Positions 27,809 through 37,011 of a stretch of 64,000 nt of DNA are shown here, one piece after another. The notes under the pieces are model-generated. The model was not told where the DNA came from. It worked only from the letters and a program-made list of their open reading frames with translations, and made no database searches. The position numbers and the translations under genes were made by a program. Within the stretch, counting starts at the first letter, position 1. Each line of letters opens with the position of its first letter. Origin of the DNA: Rhizobium leguminosarum bv. trifolii WSM2297. GTDB lineage: Bacteria; Pseudomonadota; Alphaproteobacteria; Rhizobiales; Rhizobiaceae. The stretch spans positions 339,011 through 403,010 of the forward strand of contig NZ_JH719395.1 of the NCBI RefSeq assembly GCF_000271845.1. Reading direction: 5' to 3'.

Positions 27809-28912
27809 ATGGCCGTCGCAAACCCGACCACGGAACAGGCGATTCTGAGCGAAGTGCGCAAGCAGAACCGCGACCGCCGCGCCCTGCGCTTCTGGCTTGG
27901 TTTCGTGCTCTTGTCGCTCTTCTGTCTGGTGCTCGTCGGCGGCGCCACGCGGTTGACCAATTCCGGCCTGTCGATCACCGAGTGGAAGCCGATCCACGGC
28001 GTCATCCCGCCGCTGTCGGCAGCCGAATGGGACGAGGAATTCCGCCTCTATCAGCGCATTCCCGAATTTCAGCAATTGAACAGTTCCATGACTGTCGATG
28101 AGTTCAAGGGCATTTTCTGGTGGGAATGGGCGCACCGGCTGATCGCCCGCGGCATCGGCGTGATTTTCGCGCTGCCTCTGCTGTATTTCTGGCTGACGGG
28201 GCGGATCGAAAAGCGCCTGCGCTGGCCGCTCGTCGGCATCCTGGCGCTTGGCGGCCTGCAGGGTTTCATCGGCTGGTGGATGGTGTCCTCGGGCCTCTCC
28301 GTCCGCACCGACGTCAGCCAGTACCGGCTGGCGACGCATCTGGTCATGGCCTGCCTGATCTTTGCCGGCTGCATGTGGATCATGCGCGGGCTCTCACCAC
28401 ATTCCAACGATCCGGCGCCGGCCCGCAGCTCGCGCGGTTTTGCTGCCGCGATCGCCGTTTTCGCGCTGTTCCAGATCTATCTCGGCGCGCTGGTGGCAGG
28501 GCTCGATGCCGGTTTTTCCTACAATACCTGGCCGCTGATGGACGGCGCCGTCATCCCGTCGGATCTGCTGATCCAGCAGCCCTTCTGGATCAATGTCTTC
28601 GAGAACCCGAAGACGGTGCAGTTCATCCACCGCATCGGCGCCTATACGCTCTTTGCATTGACGTTGATCAACATGGTGATCGCCCTTCGCGCCGCGCCCT
28701 GGACCACCCATGCCCGCCGCGCCGTCGTGCTCTTTGCGCTGGTGACGTTGCAGGCGGCGATCGGCATCGCCACGCTGCTGATGCAGGTGCCACTTCACTG
28801 GGGCCTGCTGCATCAGGCCGGCGCCCTGGTGGTTTTCGGTTTCGCCGTCGCCAATTGGCGTGGCTTCTACGGCGAATATCCGCACGAGACGATGCTCGCC
28901 GAGCACGATTGA
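27809..28912 (+). CDS. ctaA: Heme A synthase CtaA (COX15 type)
   Basis: Inner-membrane enzyme that oxidises the methyl group of heme O to make heme A for aa3-type cytochrome oxidase, 367 aa. It has eight predicted helices. Histidine-bearing motifs typical of the two heme sites are visible: [32 protein letters not shown] and [12 protein letters not shown]. The signature [18 protein letters not shown] lies near the N-terminus. ATG 27809 has AAGGAGA (27798-27804). It stands as a single gene. Confidence 0.95.
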   Translation: MAVANPTTEQAILSEVRKQNRDRRALRFWLGFVLLSLFCLVLVGGATRLTNSGLSITEWKPIHGVIPPLSAAEWDEEFRLYQRIPEFQQLNSSMTVDEFKGIFWWEWAHRLIARGIGVIFALPLLYFWLTGRIEKRLRWPLVGILALGGLQGFIGWWMVSSGLSVRTDVSQYRLATHLVMACLIFAGCMWIMRGLSPHSNDPAPARSSRGFAAAIAVFALFQIYLGALVAGLDAGFSYNTWPLMDGAVIPSDLLIQQPFWINVFENPKTVQFIHRIGAYTLFALTLINMVIALRAAPWTTHARRAVVLFALVTLQAAIGIATLLMQVPLHWGLLHQAGALVVFGFAVANWRGFYGEYPHETMLAEHD

Positions 28913-28942
28913 AACGGGCCCCTCGGCCTGGCGTAACAGCGT

Positions 28943-29734
28943 CTAACGCAGCACCCCATCGAGCAGCGGCATGCCGATGATTGCGGCGGCGGCGATCAAG
29001 ATGTAGCAGGCGATTCGGAAGGTCCGTTCCTCGGCGAGCCCGAACAGTTTCGAGCCGCCGTAGAGCCCGAGCGCATAACTCGGCAAGATGACGGCGGTCA
29101 GCGCGAAGACGGCAGGCACGAACAGTCCACCGATATAATAGCTGATGGCGCTGAAGACCGACGAGATCGAGAAATAGAGCACGACATTCGCCCTGACGCG
29201 GGTGAAATCGCTCTTGCCGCCAAGCCAGTAGGCGACAACAGGCGGTCCGCCGAGCTGCGCGGCGCCGCTGAAAAGCCCGGCGATCAGGCCGATACCGCTG
29301 CTGAGCGGTGCCGACGGCGCGCCGTGGTAGCGCCATCCCGATACCAGAAGGGCAAGCAGGCTGATGGCGATGATGGTGATGCTCCAGCGTAGGAGCAGCG
29401 GGTCGAGCAGCGCCAGCATCGCCGTTCCGGCCGGCACGCCGAGGGCCGCACCCGCCGCCATGACGAAGACCTCGGGCCGGTTGGCGCCGCGCCAGGCGGG
29501 CGGGATCATGCCCAATGTGGCAATGCCGTCGATGACGAGCAGGATCGGCGAAACCAGCTTCGGCCCGACGATCGCGCCGGCGAGCGGAATGAAGATCAAT
29601 GCGGCGCCGAAACCCGAAAAGCCGCGGGCGAGCCCGGCGATGAAGGCAAACGCCATCAGCGCATAGATCCCACGGTCGGGCAGGGCGGCGGCAAACCAGG
29701 CGTGCACGCCGGCGATAAGCGCATCGAGCGTCAT
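28943..29734 (-). CDS. TauE/SafE-family membrane exporter
   Basis: A 263-aa integral membrane protein with about eight helices and the duplicated TauE/SafE pattern (GLARGFSGFGAALIFIPLAG near the N-terminus; IAGLFSGAAQLGGPPVVAYW in the second half). The family exports sulfite, sulfoacetate or other small anions. It starts 4 nt after the argC stop on the same strand, so it is co-transcribed, although nothing links it functionally to arginine or polyamine metabolism. Confidence 0.85.
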   Translation of the reverse strand: MTLDALIAGVHAWFAAALPDRGIYALMAFAFIAGLARGFSGFGAALIFIPLAGAIVGPKLVSPILLVIDGIATLGMIPPAWRGANRPEVFVMAAGAALGVPAGTAMLALLDPLLLRWSITIIAISLLALLVSGWRYHGAPSAPLSSGIGLIAGLFSGAAQLGGPPVVAYWLGGKSDFTRVRANVVLYFSISSVFSAISYYIGGLFVPAVFALTAVILPSYALGLYGGSKLFGLAEERTFRIACYILIAAAAIIGMPLLDGVLR

Positions 29735-29738
29735 GATG

Positions 29739-30671
29739 TCAGGAGGCGAGCATCAGGTCCATGTTCTGCACGGCGGCACCTGAGGCGCCCTTGCCGAGAT
29801 TGTCGAGCAGCGCCACCAGATTGACCTGCGAAGCGCCAGGCGTGCCGAAGACGAAGAGCTTCATCGTGTCCTTGCCTTCGAGTTCGACGGCGTTGACACG
29901 GGGCAGCGCCTTGCTTTCGGCGAGCGGCACGACTGTGACGATATCCTGGCCGGCATAATGGGCGGCGAGGGCGGCATGGATGCTTTCCATTGTCGTCCCC
30001 TCGGCAAGATCATCGAGATGCAGCGGCACCTGCACGATCATGCCCTGTGCGAACTTGCCGACCGACGGCGAGAAGATCGGCGCGCGGTCGAGCAGACCGT
30101 GCACGGTCATTTCAGGCACATGTTTATGGGTGAGCGGCAGGCCGTAGAGAAAATGCGGCGCGGTGATCGCATCCGGGTGATCCGGGTTTTCCATCTGCGC
30201 GATCATCTGCTTGCCGCCGCCGGTATAACCGGAGACCGCGTTGACCGTCACCGGATAACCATCCGGCAGGATGCCGGCGGCGCGCAGCGGCCGGATGAGA
30301 CCGATCGCGCCTGTGGGGTAGCAGCCGGGATTGGCGACGAAACGGGCGGCCTTGATCCTGTCGGCCTGTGCGCCGTCCATTTCGGCAAAGCCATAGGCCC
30401 AGCCGGGATTGACGCGAAAGGCGGTCGAGGTGTCGATGACGCGCACATTGTTGTTGCCCGAAACCATCTGAACCGCTTCCTTCGACGCGTCGTCCGGCAG
30501 GCAGAGAATGGCGATGTCGGCGCCGTTCAGCATGTCCTCGCGCATGGCGGCGTTGCGCCGCTCGGCCTCGGGAATGGACAGAAGCTCGACATCCCGGCGG
30601 CCGGCCATGCGCGTGCGGATCTGCAGACCCGTCGTGCCGTGTTCGCCGTCGATGAAGATTTTCGGTGCCAT
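29739..30671 (-). CDS. argC: N-acetyl-gamma-glutamyl-phosphate reductase ArgC (short type)
   Basis: Third step of arginine synthesis, the NADPH-dependent reduction of N-acetyl-glutamyl phosphate, 310 aa. An N-terminal Rossmann motif ([12 protein letters not shown]) precedes the active-site Cys117 in NPGCYPTG, followed by [12 protein letters not shown] and [17 protein letters not shown]. This is the short form of alphaproteobacteria and many other bacteria. The start is ATG 30671; the upstream frame extension to 30953 enters the speB tail and is not real. The gene lies 58 nt after speB. Confidence 0.94.
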   Translation of the reverse strand: MAPKIFIDGEHGTTGLQIRTRMAGRRDVELLSIPEAERRNAAMREDMLNGADIAILCLPDDASKEAVQMVSGNNNVRVIDTSTAFRVNPGWAYGFAEMDGAQADRIKAARFVANPGCYPTGAIGLIRPLRAAGILPDGYPVTVNAVSGYTGGGKQMIAQMENPDHPDAITAPHFLYGLPLTHKHVPEMTVHGLLDRAPIFSPSVGKFAQGMIVQVPLHLDDLAEGTTMESIHAALAAHYAGQDIVTVVPLAESKALPRVNAVELEGKDTMKLFVFGTPGASQVNLVALLDNLGKGASGAAVQNMDLMLAS

Positions 30672-30729
30672 GTTAACCTGCGCTTTCAATGGGTTCAGAA
30701 GGTTTCCGGATTCACTTTGAGATGATAAG

Positions 30730-31692
30730 TCAGCCTTGTGACACGGCGATGGCGCGTCGCTCGGCATGAAGGCCCAGCATATACATCGCCACTGTTGCCC
30801 CTGCAATGGCGGTGATATCGGCATGGTCGTAGGGCGGCGACACCTCGACGACATCGGCGCCGCGGATATCGAGCTGGTGCAGGCGCTGCAGCACCGAGAG
30901 GATCTTGGCGCTCGACGGTCCGCCGGCGACCGGCGTGCCGGTGCCCGGCGCAAAGGCCGGATCGAGGCAATCGATATCGAAGGTGAGATAGGAGGGGGCG
31001 CCGCGTGTATGCGAGATGATCGCCGAGGCGATGTCGCCGGCGCTCATCTCCTCGACCTGATGACCGTAGAGGATATTGACGCCGTAATCCTCCGGCGCAT
31101 GGGTGCGGATGCCGATCTGGATCGAGCGGTCGGGATCGATGATGCCTTCGCGGACGGCCCGGGCCACGAAGGAGCCGTGGTCGATGCGCCGGTCTTCGTC
31201 GAACCAGGTGTCCTGGTGTGCGTCGAACTGCACGAGCGCAAGCGGCCCATGTTTTGCCGCATGGGCTTTCAGCAGCGGCCAGGTGACATAGTGATCGCCG
31301 CCGAGCGTCAGCAGGAAGGCGCCGCTGTCGAGGATGACATTCGCCTGGCGTTCGATGGCACCGGGCGTATCCTGATGATTGCCGTAGTCGAGCAGGCAAT
31401 CGCCGTAGTCGATCACCGCCATCTCGGCGAAGAGATCGCGGTTGAACGGATATTGCGGATCATTGTCGAAGATCGCCGAGGCGCGCCGGATCGCCTGTGG
31501 CCCGAAGCGCGTGCCCGGCCTGTTCGAGGTTGCCGCATCGAAGGGAATGCCCCAGACGGCAACGTCGACACCGGCGAGCTCCTTGGTGAAGCGGCGGCGC
31601 ATGAAGGACAGCGCTCCGGCAAAGGTCGGGTCGCCGGCGGCGGAGGTAAGGCTGGTCGCCGTGAAGGCGTGGTCAATCGATCTGTTCGCCAA
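30730..31692 (-). CDS. speB: Agmatinase-family ureohydrolase (SpeB)
   Basis: A 320-aa Mn-dependent ureohydrolase, most likely agmatine to putrescine plus urea. Metal ligands are in place: GGDHY (His134), FDAHQD (Asp157, His159, Asp161) and [19 protein letters not shown]. The start is TTG 31692: GGAG lies 6 nt upstream, whereas the ATG close by is in another frame. Guanidinobutyrase or a related amidinohydrolase activity cannot be excluded. It heads a probable speB-argC-tauE transcription unit. Confidence 0.88.
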   Translation of the reverse strand: MANRSIDHAFTATSLTSAAGDPTFAGALSFMRRRFTKELAGVDVAVWGIPFDAATSNRPGTRFGPQAIRRASAIFDNDPQYPFNRDLFAEMAVIDYGDCLLDYGNHQDTPGAIERQANVILDSGAFLLTLGGDHYVTWPLLKAHAAKHGPLALVQFDAHQDTWFDEDRRIDHGSFVARAVREGIIDPDRSIQIGIRTHAPEDYGVNILYGHQVEEMSAGDIASAIISHTRGAPSYLTFDIDCLDPAFAPGTGTPVAGGPSSAKILSVLQRLHQLDIRGADVVEVSPPYDHADITAIAGATVAMYMLGLHAERRAIAVSQG

Positions 31693-31915
31693 GTCATGCT
31701 CCTTTTTTCGGGTCGCAGAACCACGGTCGCGTTCGATGCGGACGCTGCATTGCATAACGCCGTTCGACACTAGGTGTCGGACGGCGGGTCTGGGCGAGGA
31801 ATTGGCGGATCCGCTCGCGCGCAGCAAGGGGTAGGCGAGGCGCGCGCAGATTTCAAGCAATCGTTGGATGACGGCCGCTCGTCCTCGTCGAGCGGCCGCC
31901 CTTCCCGTCTGCCGG

Positions 31916-33100
31916 TCAGGCCGGTTCCTGCAGGGACCACAATCCGGAAAGCGTCGTCAGCGCGGTCACACAGACATAGCCGACGAGTGGCCAGGCGCTG
32001 TCGCCGCCGAGCAGAAGCACGAAAACGGTTCCGGCAAAGCCGACGATGATGCTTTGGACGCAAGAATAGAGCGCGACCGCCGTTCCTGCCGTTTCGCCCA
32101 AGGCGTCGAGTGCGCCGTTGGCGGTGACAGCCGTCGAAAGGACGATGCCGATCGCGATGATCCACATCGGTACGACGAAGCTGAGAAACGAAGGCTGCAG
32201 AAACAACTCGCCAAAGGCAAGCAGCACGGCGCCGGCAAGCAACATTGCCATGCCTCTGGCAAGGCTGCCCGCAATGCCCCAGCGCATGACGAAGCCGCTG
32301 GCGAACCGCGCCGTCACGATCATCACCAGCGCCACCGTGGCAAAGACGAGGCTGAAGCCCATGCCGGAGAAGCCGGCTTTATCGATCAGGATGCGGGGCG
32401 CCGTCGAGAAGAAGACGAAGAAGGCGCCCATCGCCGCGCTGAAGCCTGATGTATAGACCCAGAAGGGAAAGCTGGTGAGGATCGGGCGGAGCGCGATCCT
32501 CGCGGTGGTGGCGGGGCGGGTTTCATGCCAGCGCATGCCGGCGCTGAAAAGAGCGGCAATCGAAAGGATGCCTATGATCAGGAAGATGGCGCGCCAGCCG
32601 AAGTGATCGGCGATCAAGGCTCCGGCGATCGGGCCCAATGCAGGCACGAAGGAGAGGATAGAGCCGAGAAGGCCATAGATCGTGCTGCTTTCGGGACGCC
32701 CGGCATAGACGTCACGCACTGTTGCGAAAGTGGCGACGAGGGCCGCCGACGCGCCGATGGCCTGCAGCAATCTCAACACCACGAAGAGCGGCGCTGACGA
32801 GGCGGCGGCAAGCAGGACGGAGGAAACGGCAAAGAGTGCTGTCCCTCCGATGAGGACGGGCCGTCGTCCGACAACATCGGAAATCGGGCCAAAGACTATC
32901 TGCCCGGCGCCGAGCACCAGCATGTAGAGGCTGAGGGTCAGTTGGATGACGGACGGCGAGGTGCCGAGCGCCTCCGGCATGACCGGCACAACCGGCAGAT
33001 AGATATCCATGGCAAGGGAGGCCAGGATGTCGAAAGGCGCCATCAACGCCAAGGTTGCCGGCACCGAATAGGTCCAGCGATGAATTTTGGGATAAGACAT
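31916..33100 (-). CDS. CmlA/FloR-type phenicol efflux transporter (MFS, DHA1)
   Basis: A 394-aa, 12-helix drug/H+ antiporter. It matches the CmlA/FloR pattern closely: APFDILASLAMDIYLPVVP, LGTSPSVIQLTLSLYMLVLG, GPISDVVGRRPVLIGG, ATFATVRDVYAGRPESSTIY, FFVFFSTAPRILI and FSLVFATVALVMIVTARF. The likely substrates are chloramphenicol and florfenicol; a general Bcr-type role is the alternative. ATG 33100 aligns with the CmlA N-terminus; TTG 33118 is also possible. No good Shine-Dalgarno is seen, which fits control by the upstream leader peptide and hairpins (33094-33236). Confidence 0.85.
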   Translation of the reverse strand: MSYPKIHRWTYSVPATLALMAPFDILASLAMDIYLPVVPVMPEALGTSPSVIQLTLSLYMLVLGAGQIVFGPISDVVGRRPVLIGGTALFAVSSVLLAAASSAPLFVVLRLLQAIGASAALVATFATVRDVYAGRPESSTIYGLLGSILSFVPALGPIAGALIADHFGWRAIFLIIGILSIAALFSAGMRWHETRPATTARIALRPILTSFPFWVYTSGFSAAMGAFFVFFSTAPRILIDKAGFSGMGFSLVFATVALVMIVTARFASGFVMRWGIAGSLARGMAMLLAGAVLLAFGELFLQPSFLSFVVPMWIIAIGIVLSTAVTANGALDALGETAGTAVALYSCVQSIIVGFAGTVFVLLLGGDSAWPLVGYVCVTALTTLSGLWSLQEPA

Positions 33101-33206
33101 GGGAAAGAACCAGCTCAAATGATTTCATTCGGCGGCGATCTGTCTTCTCATCGGTATCTCGATTGGCCGGACAGACGCCGCAACAACAGGGCAGAGTTGT
33201 TGCGGC
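33094..33206 (-). promoter_or_regulatory. Putative translational attenuator of the CmlA-like gene
   Basis: Three pairings can be read on the transcribed strand. Hairpin A: GCCGCAACAAC (33206-33196) with GTTGTTGCGGC (33187-33177), 11 bp, starting directly after the leader stop. Hairpin B: GCGGCGTCTGTC (33181-33170) with GACAGA-U-CGCCGC (33144-33132), 12 bp with one bulge; it shares GCGGC with A, so the two exclude each other. Pairing C: AAGACA (33146-33141) with UGUCUU (33099-33094), covering part of the exporter start codon and overlapping B. In the inferred model, a ribosome stalled on the leader opens A, B forms, C is lost and the start codon is freed. Confidence 0.65.
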
Positions 33207-33236
33207 CTATTTGTCTGCGGACTTGGTTGTTCCCAT
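33207..33236 (-). CDS. Nine-codon leader peptide of the CmlA-like exporter
   Basis: ATG 33236 to TAG 33207-33209 encodes MGTTKSADK. The leader of the integron chloramphenicol-resistance gene cmlA is, to my recollection, MSTSKNADK, so six of nine residues match, including the KxADK end where chloramphenicol stalls the ribosome. AAGGG lies 6 nt upstream. An extra ATG one codon earlier (33239) is in frame. The stop codon abuts an 11-bp hairpin. It is too short for gene callers. Confidence 0.8.
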   Translation of the reverse strand: MGTTKSADK

Positions 33237-33455
33237 CATGCGCCCTTGACTGCGGCTCCGCTCGTTCCCGGAAGCGCTTTACCCCTTCCTAGCAATGTAG
33301 CCGTGGTTCGGCAACAGCTGCGTAAAATCTGTGGTTTAGCCAAATTTTTTCTAAAAGTCAGACTTGCATAAAATCTGACGACTCCCTATGCGAGGCCGGG
33401 TTGCAGATTCGCTCCTGATAGCCGGCACGAGCATTGTATTTTTGGGAATAACTAA

Positions 33456-35423
33456 GTGATTTACCGAAGAGAGATTGACGGCCTGCGGGCGGCCGCGGTG
33501 ATGCCCGTTATTCTGTTTCATGCGGGCTTCAGTTTCTTCAGCGGCGGCTTCATCGGTGTCGACGTTTTTTTCGTGATCAGCGGCTTTCTGATCACGATCA
33601 TTCTTGAGGAGATGCGCAACGGCACTTTCTCATTGGCGGCATTCTATGAGCGCCGCGCCCGCCGGCTGCTGCCGGCCCTGTTTCTCGTCGTCCTGTGCTG
33701 TCTGCCCTTCGCCTGGTTATGGGTCATGCCGGAGGAGTTTCGCGCCTTCTCCGACAGCCTGATCGCCACCAGTCTTTCCGGCGCCAATTTCCTGTTCTGG
33801 TTCAAGAGCGGCTATTTCGCGCCGGAGGCCGGAGAAGTACCGCTGCTCCACATCTGGAGCCTCGCCGTCGAAGAGCAGTATTACATGTTCTTTCCGCTGC
33901 TCGTCCTATTCATGTGGAAGCGCAGGCCGAGCTGGCTCTTTGCAGTCCTGGTTGCGACCGCCTGTGCCAGCCTTGCCTACAGCGAGTGGGCGTCCCGGGT
34001 CTTTCCCTCGGCCAATTTCTATTTCCTGCCCTCGCGGGCCTGGGAGTTTCTGGCCGGGTCGATCTGCAGCTTGGTGCAGTTGAAGGGGCAGAAGCGCGGC
34101 AGCGATCCGTTGTCACTCCTTGGATTCGGCATGATCGCCTTTTCCGTCTTCTATTTCGACGAAACCTCGCCCATTCCCTCCACGCTCGCCCTGGTTCCCG
34201 TGGTTGGCGCGATGCTCGTGCTGCTCTTTGCACGGCAGGGAACCTTTGTGGCGGCCCTGCTTTCGACCCGCGCCTTCACCGTGGTCGGGCAGATCAGTTA
34301 CAGCGCCTATCTCTGGCACCAGCCGCTTTTTGCCTTTGCGCGTATCCGCAGCATCGACCCGCCCTCGCTTGCCGTGATGGGCGCGCTCGCCTGCCTTTCT
34401 CTTGTGCTCGCATATGGCTCCTGGCATTTCGTCGAGCAGCCGTTCCGCAGGGGCGAGCGCCGACTGCTGCCGTCGACCCGCAGCCTGGTCGCATCGGTAT
34501 CGCTGGTGCTCGCAGCCTTCATCGCCTTCGGCCTTTACGGCCACGATACGCGCGGCATTCCATGGCGGCTGCCGGCGCCGATCAAGGAATTCATGGCGGA
34601 CAATGACTGGAGCAAGACCTGCCTTCTCGAGGGCTCGTCGGGCTGGGATGCGATGCCGATTGAGGATTGCATATTCAACGGCAGCCACGCAGAGACATAC
34701 GCCATCCTCGGAGATTCCCTGGCATCGTCGCTGACGCCGGCGCTGGCCAAGCGTCTGGACAGCATGAATATCGGCCTGCAGCAGATCACGCACAGCTTCT
34801 GTACGCCGGTTACCGACGTCTCGATGGTCCCTCACCAGGCACGAGACTGCGGCGCCTTCAACGCTGCTGCGATCGACTATCTCGTCAAGAGCAAGGTGAA
34901 AACGGTCTTTCTCGCCGCCTCCTGGAAGATCTTTTTCGAGCAGTCGCGCTATAGGTTCAACGGCGAGGAAGTCGCGACATCAGACGCGGGGCAGAGGTTG
35001 AGGGATGCGTTCGACAAAACCGTCGGCACGCTGACATCGGCCGGCATCCGCGTCGTTATCGTCTATCCGCATCCACGCGGCGACACCGAGATCGCCGCCA
35101 AGGTCGCAAAACTGATGCACAAAGGCACGCCCGCGCCGACAATCACGATCGCTGAGGATGATTTTCTCCAGCAATCGTCGCCTTCCTACGCCTATCTCAA
35201 CCACCCCAAGGACAGGCATGTCCTGCGCGTTGATCCGGCGAAGATTTTCTGCGGAATAGAGACGGGCCGATGCGACCTGGCGCGGGAAGGCAAGACGTTC
35301 ATTTCCGACAAGGTGCATTTCACCCCGGCGGGTGCGGAAGCCGTCGTTGACGAAATCCTGGTCGCTCTCAGGCGAGACGAGATGACGGATGGGAACGGCA
35401 TGGCAGCGCTCTCTTCCGACTGA
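33456..35423 (+). CDS. OafA/YrhL-type acyltransferase with C-terminal SGNH domain
   Basis: A 655-aa membrane O-acyltransferase. Residues about 1-360 form the acyltransferase-3 domain (ten or so helices) with RREIDGLRAAAVMPVILFHA, GVDVFFVISGFLIT and the SLAVEEQYYMFFPLL motif. After a helix near 345-365 comes a periplasmic SGNH domain with AILGDSLASSL (nucleophile Ser) and DKVHFTPAGAEAV (His). Such two-domain enzymes O-acetylate lipopolysaccharide, exopolysaccharide or other surface glycans. The start is GTG 33456 with GGGAA upstream. No glycan genes are adjacent, so the acceptor is unknown. Confidence 0.88.
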   Translation: MIYRREIDGLRAAAVMPVILFHAGFSFFSGGFIGVDVFFVISGFLITIILEEMRNGTFSLAAFYERRARRLLPALFLVVLCCLPFAWLWVMPEEFRAFSDSLIATSLSGANFLFWFKSGYFAPEAGEVPLLHIWSLAVEEQYYMFFPLLVLFMWKRRPSWLFAVLVATACASLAYSEWASRVFPSANFYFLPSRAWEFLAGSICSLVQLKGQKRGSDPLSLLGFGMIAFSVFYFDETSPIPSTLALVPVVGAMLVLLFARQGTFVAALLSTRAFTVVGQISYSAYLWHQPLFAFARIRSIDPPSLAVMGALACLSLVLAYGSWHFVEQPFRRGERRLLPSTRSLVASVSLVLAAFIAFGLYGHDTRGIPWRLPAPIKEFMADNDWSKTCLLEGSSGWDAMPIEDCIFNGSHAETYAILGDSLASSLTPALAKRLDSMNIGLQQITHSFCTPVTDVSMVPHQARDCGAFNAAAIDYLVKSKVKTVFLAASWKIFFEQSRYRFNGEEVATSDAGQRLRDAFDKTVGTLTSAGIRVVIVYPHPRGDTEIAAKVAKLMHKGTPAPTITIAEDDFLQQSSPSYAYLNHPKDRHVLRVDPAKIFCGIETGRCDLAREGKTFISDKVHFTPAGAEAVVDEILVALRRDEMTDGNGMAALSSD

Positions 35424-35495
35424 CGCACCTCGCCCCGAAGAACGATAGCGGACTTGTCACGAAAGCGCAGATCCGCTCTCGTCTTTTGTTTTTAC

Positions 35496-35586
35496 GCAAT
35501 TCCCGGCAAAAGCGCTCGCGCTTTGCCTTGGCAAACCGCTTCGGGTTTTGCCTGGGAAAAGCGCTTCGCACTCTTCGTGGAATTGC
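35496..35586. repeat. Palindromic RIME-like intergenic element
   Basis: A roughly 91-bp element bounded by GCAATTCC (35496-35503) and its inverse GGAATTGC (35579-35586). The inside holds several AAAGCGCTTCG-like and TTTTGCCTGGG segments and short inverted arms. This layout resembles the dispersed Rhizobium intergenic mosaic elements, which are found in many copies between genes and have no coding capacity. It occupies the 35424-35747 gap between the acyltransferase and rpsI; nothing else is seen there apart from the rpsI terminator. Confidence 0.6.
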
Positions 35587-35697
35587 TCTAAGCGCGTCGC
35601 AATCTTTCCGACGCGTCGCTTCTGCTTTTGCTTGACGCACGCGGTTACCGCAGCACTGCCGTGGTTCTGCCCTTTTAGCAAAAACCGATGGCACAAC

Positions 35698-35724
35698 AAA
35701 AAAGGCCGGGTTGCCCCGGCCTTT
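35698..35724 (-). terminator. Rho-independent terminator of rplM-rpsI
   Basis: On the minus strand a 10-bp perfect stem, AAAGGCCGGG/CCCGGCCTTT (35701-35710 and 35715-35724) with a 4-nt loop, runs into a U-tract. It lies 24 nt past the rpsI stop. Confidence 0.9.
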
Positions 35725-35747
35725 GTAATCTCGTCTGTCCGAAGCGA

Positions 35748-36215
35748 TTAACGCTTGGAGAACTGGAAGGAGCGGCGGGCCTTTGCCTTGCCGTACTTCT
35801 TGCGTTCGACGACGCGGCTGTCGCGGGTCAGGAAGCCACCCTTCTTCAGCACCGAGCGCAGGCCCGGTTCGAAGTAGGTGAGCGCCTTGGACAGGCCGTG
35901 GCGAACGGCACCGGCCTGGCCGGACAGACCGCCGCCGGCGACGGTAGCGATGATGTCGAACTGGCCGTCACGGGCAGCCGCAACGATCGGCTGACGCAGG
36001 ATCATCTGCAGCACCGGACGAGCGAAATATTCCGCGAATTCCTTGCCGTTGACGATGATCTTGCCGGAGCCCGGCTTGACCCAGACGCGGGCGACGGCGT
36101 TCTTGCGCTTGCCGGTCGCGTAGGAGCGGCCGAGCGAATCGACCTTGCGGACGTGAGCCGGAGCAGCAGCTTCGGAAACCGTGCCGAGATCCTTCAGGGA
36201 GGAGAGGTCAGCCAT
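35748..36215 (-). CDS. rpsI: 30S ribosomal protein S9
   Basis: A 155-aa small-subunit protein. The N-terminus has the short alphaproteobacterial extension ([12 protein letters not shown]). The conserved core contains [39 protein letters not shown] and the basic C-terminus ending FQFSKR that reaches the P-site tRNA. It lies 2 nt after rplM and is followed by a terminator. Confidence 0.98.
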   Translation of the reverse strand: MADLSSLKDLGTVSEAAAPAHVRKVDSLGRSYATGKRKNAVARVWVKPGSGKIIVNGKEFAEYFARPVLQMILRQPIVAAARDGQFDIIATVAGGGLSGQAGAVRHGLSKALTYFEPGLRSVLKKGGFLTRDSRVVERKKYGKAKARRSFQFSKR

Positions 36216-36217
36216 GA

Positions 36218-36682
36218 TCAGGCGCTCCTTACATTCTTTTTGTTGAGCACGGCAACGTCGAGGGCGACCGGCTGCTGGGCTTCATGGGGATGGTTGGAGC
36301 CGGCGTAGACGCGCAGGTTCTTCATCTGGCGACGGCCGAGCGGGCCACGCGGAACCATGCGTTCGACGGCCTTTTCGAGGACGCGCTCCGGGAAGCGGCC
36401 TTCGATAATCTGGCGTGCGGTGCGTTCCTTGATGCCGCCGGCAAAACCGGTGTGCCAGTAGTAAACCTTGTCGGAATACTTCTTGCCGGTGAAAACGACC
36501 TTGTCGGCATTGATGACGATGACGTTGTCGCCGTCGTCAACGTGAGGCGTGAAGGTTGCCTTGTGCTTGCCGCGCAGGCGCATAGCGATGATGGAAGCGA
36601 GACGGCCAACGACCAGCCCTTCGGCGTCGATGATCACCCACTTCTTCTCCACCTCTGCAGGCTTCTGGGAGAAGGTTGCCAT
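36218..36682 (-). CDS. rplM: 50S ribosomal protein L13
   Basis: A 154-aa large-subunit protein. Conserved features are [49 protein letters not shown] and [23 protein letters not shown] 36682 gives the standard length; the same frame is open far upstream but codes for nothing recognisable. It forms the usual rplM-rpsI pair. Confidence 0.98.
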   Translation of the reverse strand: MATFSQKPAEVEKKWVIIDAEGLVVGRLASIIAMRLRGKHKATFTPHVDDGDNVIVINADKVVFTGKKYSDKVYYWHTGFAGGIKERTARQIIEGRFPERVLEKAVERMVPRGPLGRRQMKNLRVYAGSNHPHEAQQPVALDVAVLNKKNVRSA

Positions 36683-37011
36683 AGTGAATACTCTCTTTTG
36701 AGACCCTTGGCCCGAGGGCTTGAAGGGCGTTTCTTGTTGCTTGGATTGGCAGGCTTGCGGCATGCCAAAAAGAAAGCAGCCCGGACAGGCTGCGTTCTGG
36801 CGCGGTGTATAAAGGCAATGTGACATGGGGTCAACATCGACTTCTCCGGTGTTGTGAAAAAATAATAAGCAAAAACAATGCGTTATATGTAAGGTATTAT
36901 AATACCTCATATTTGTTGGCTGGAAGCCGGTGTATTGGACCTTTTCGCGTCGGCGGTGGCGGGCTTGAACCTGCGGGACTTGAAAGAGCATGCCACAGTC
37001 GAAAGCAGCCG
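36683..37011. other. Intergenic leader of rplM-rpsI and LysR 3' flank
   Basis: A non-coding gap of 329 bases. The part near 36850-36920 is markedly AT-rich (AATAATAAGCAAAAACAATG and repeated AGGTATTAT-like words) and probably holds the rplM promoter. A stretch at 36958-36967 resembles the T-arm of a minus-strand tRNA, but no cloverleaf can be built around it. Confidence 0.5.

Noticed and set aside
36950..36980. tRNA-like T-arm on the minus strand (GGTTCAAGCCC)
   Set aside because: No acceptor, anticodon or D-arm could be matched around it and no CCA end fits, so it is coincidence or a very old remnant.
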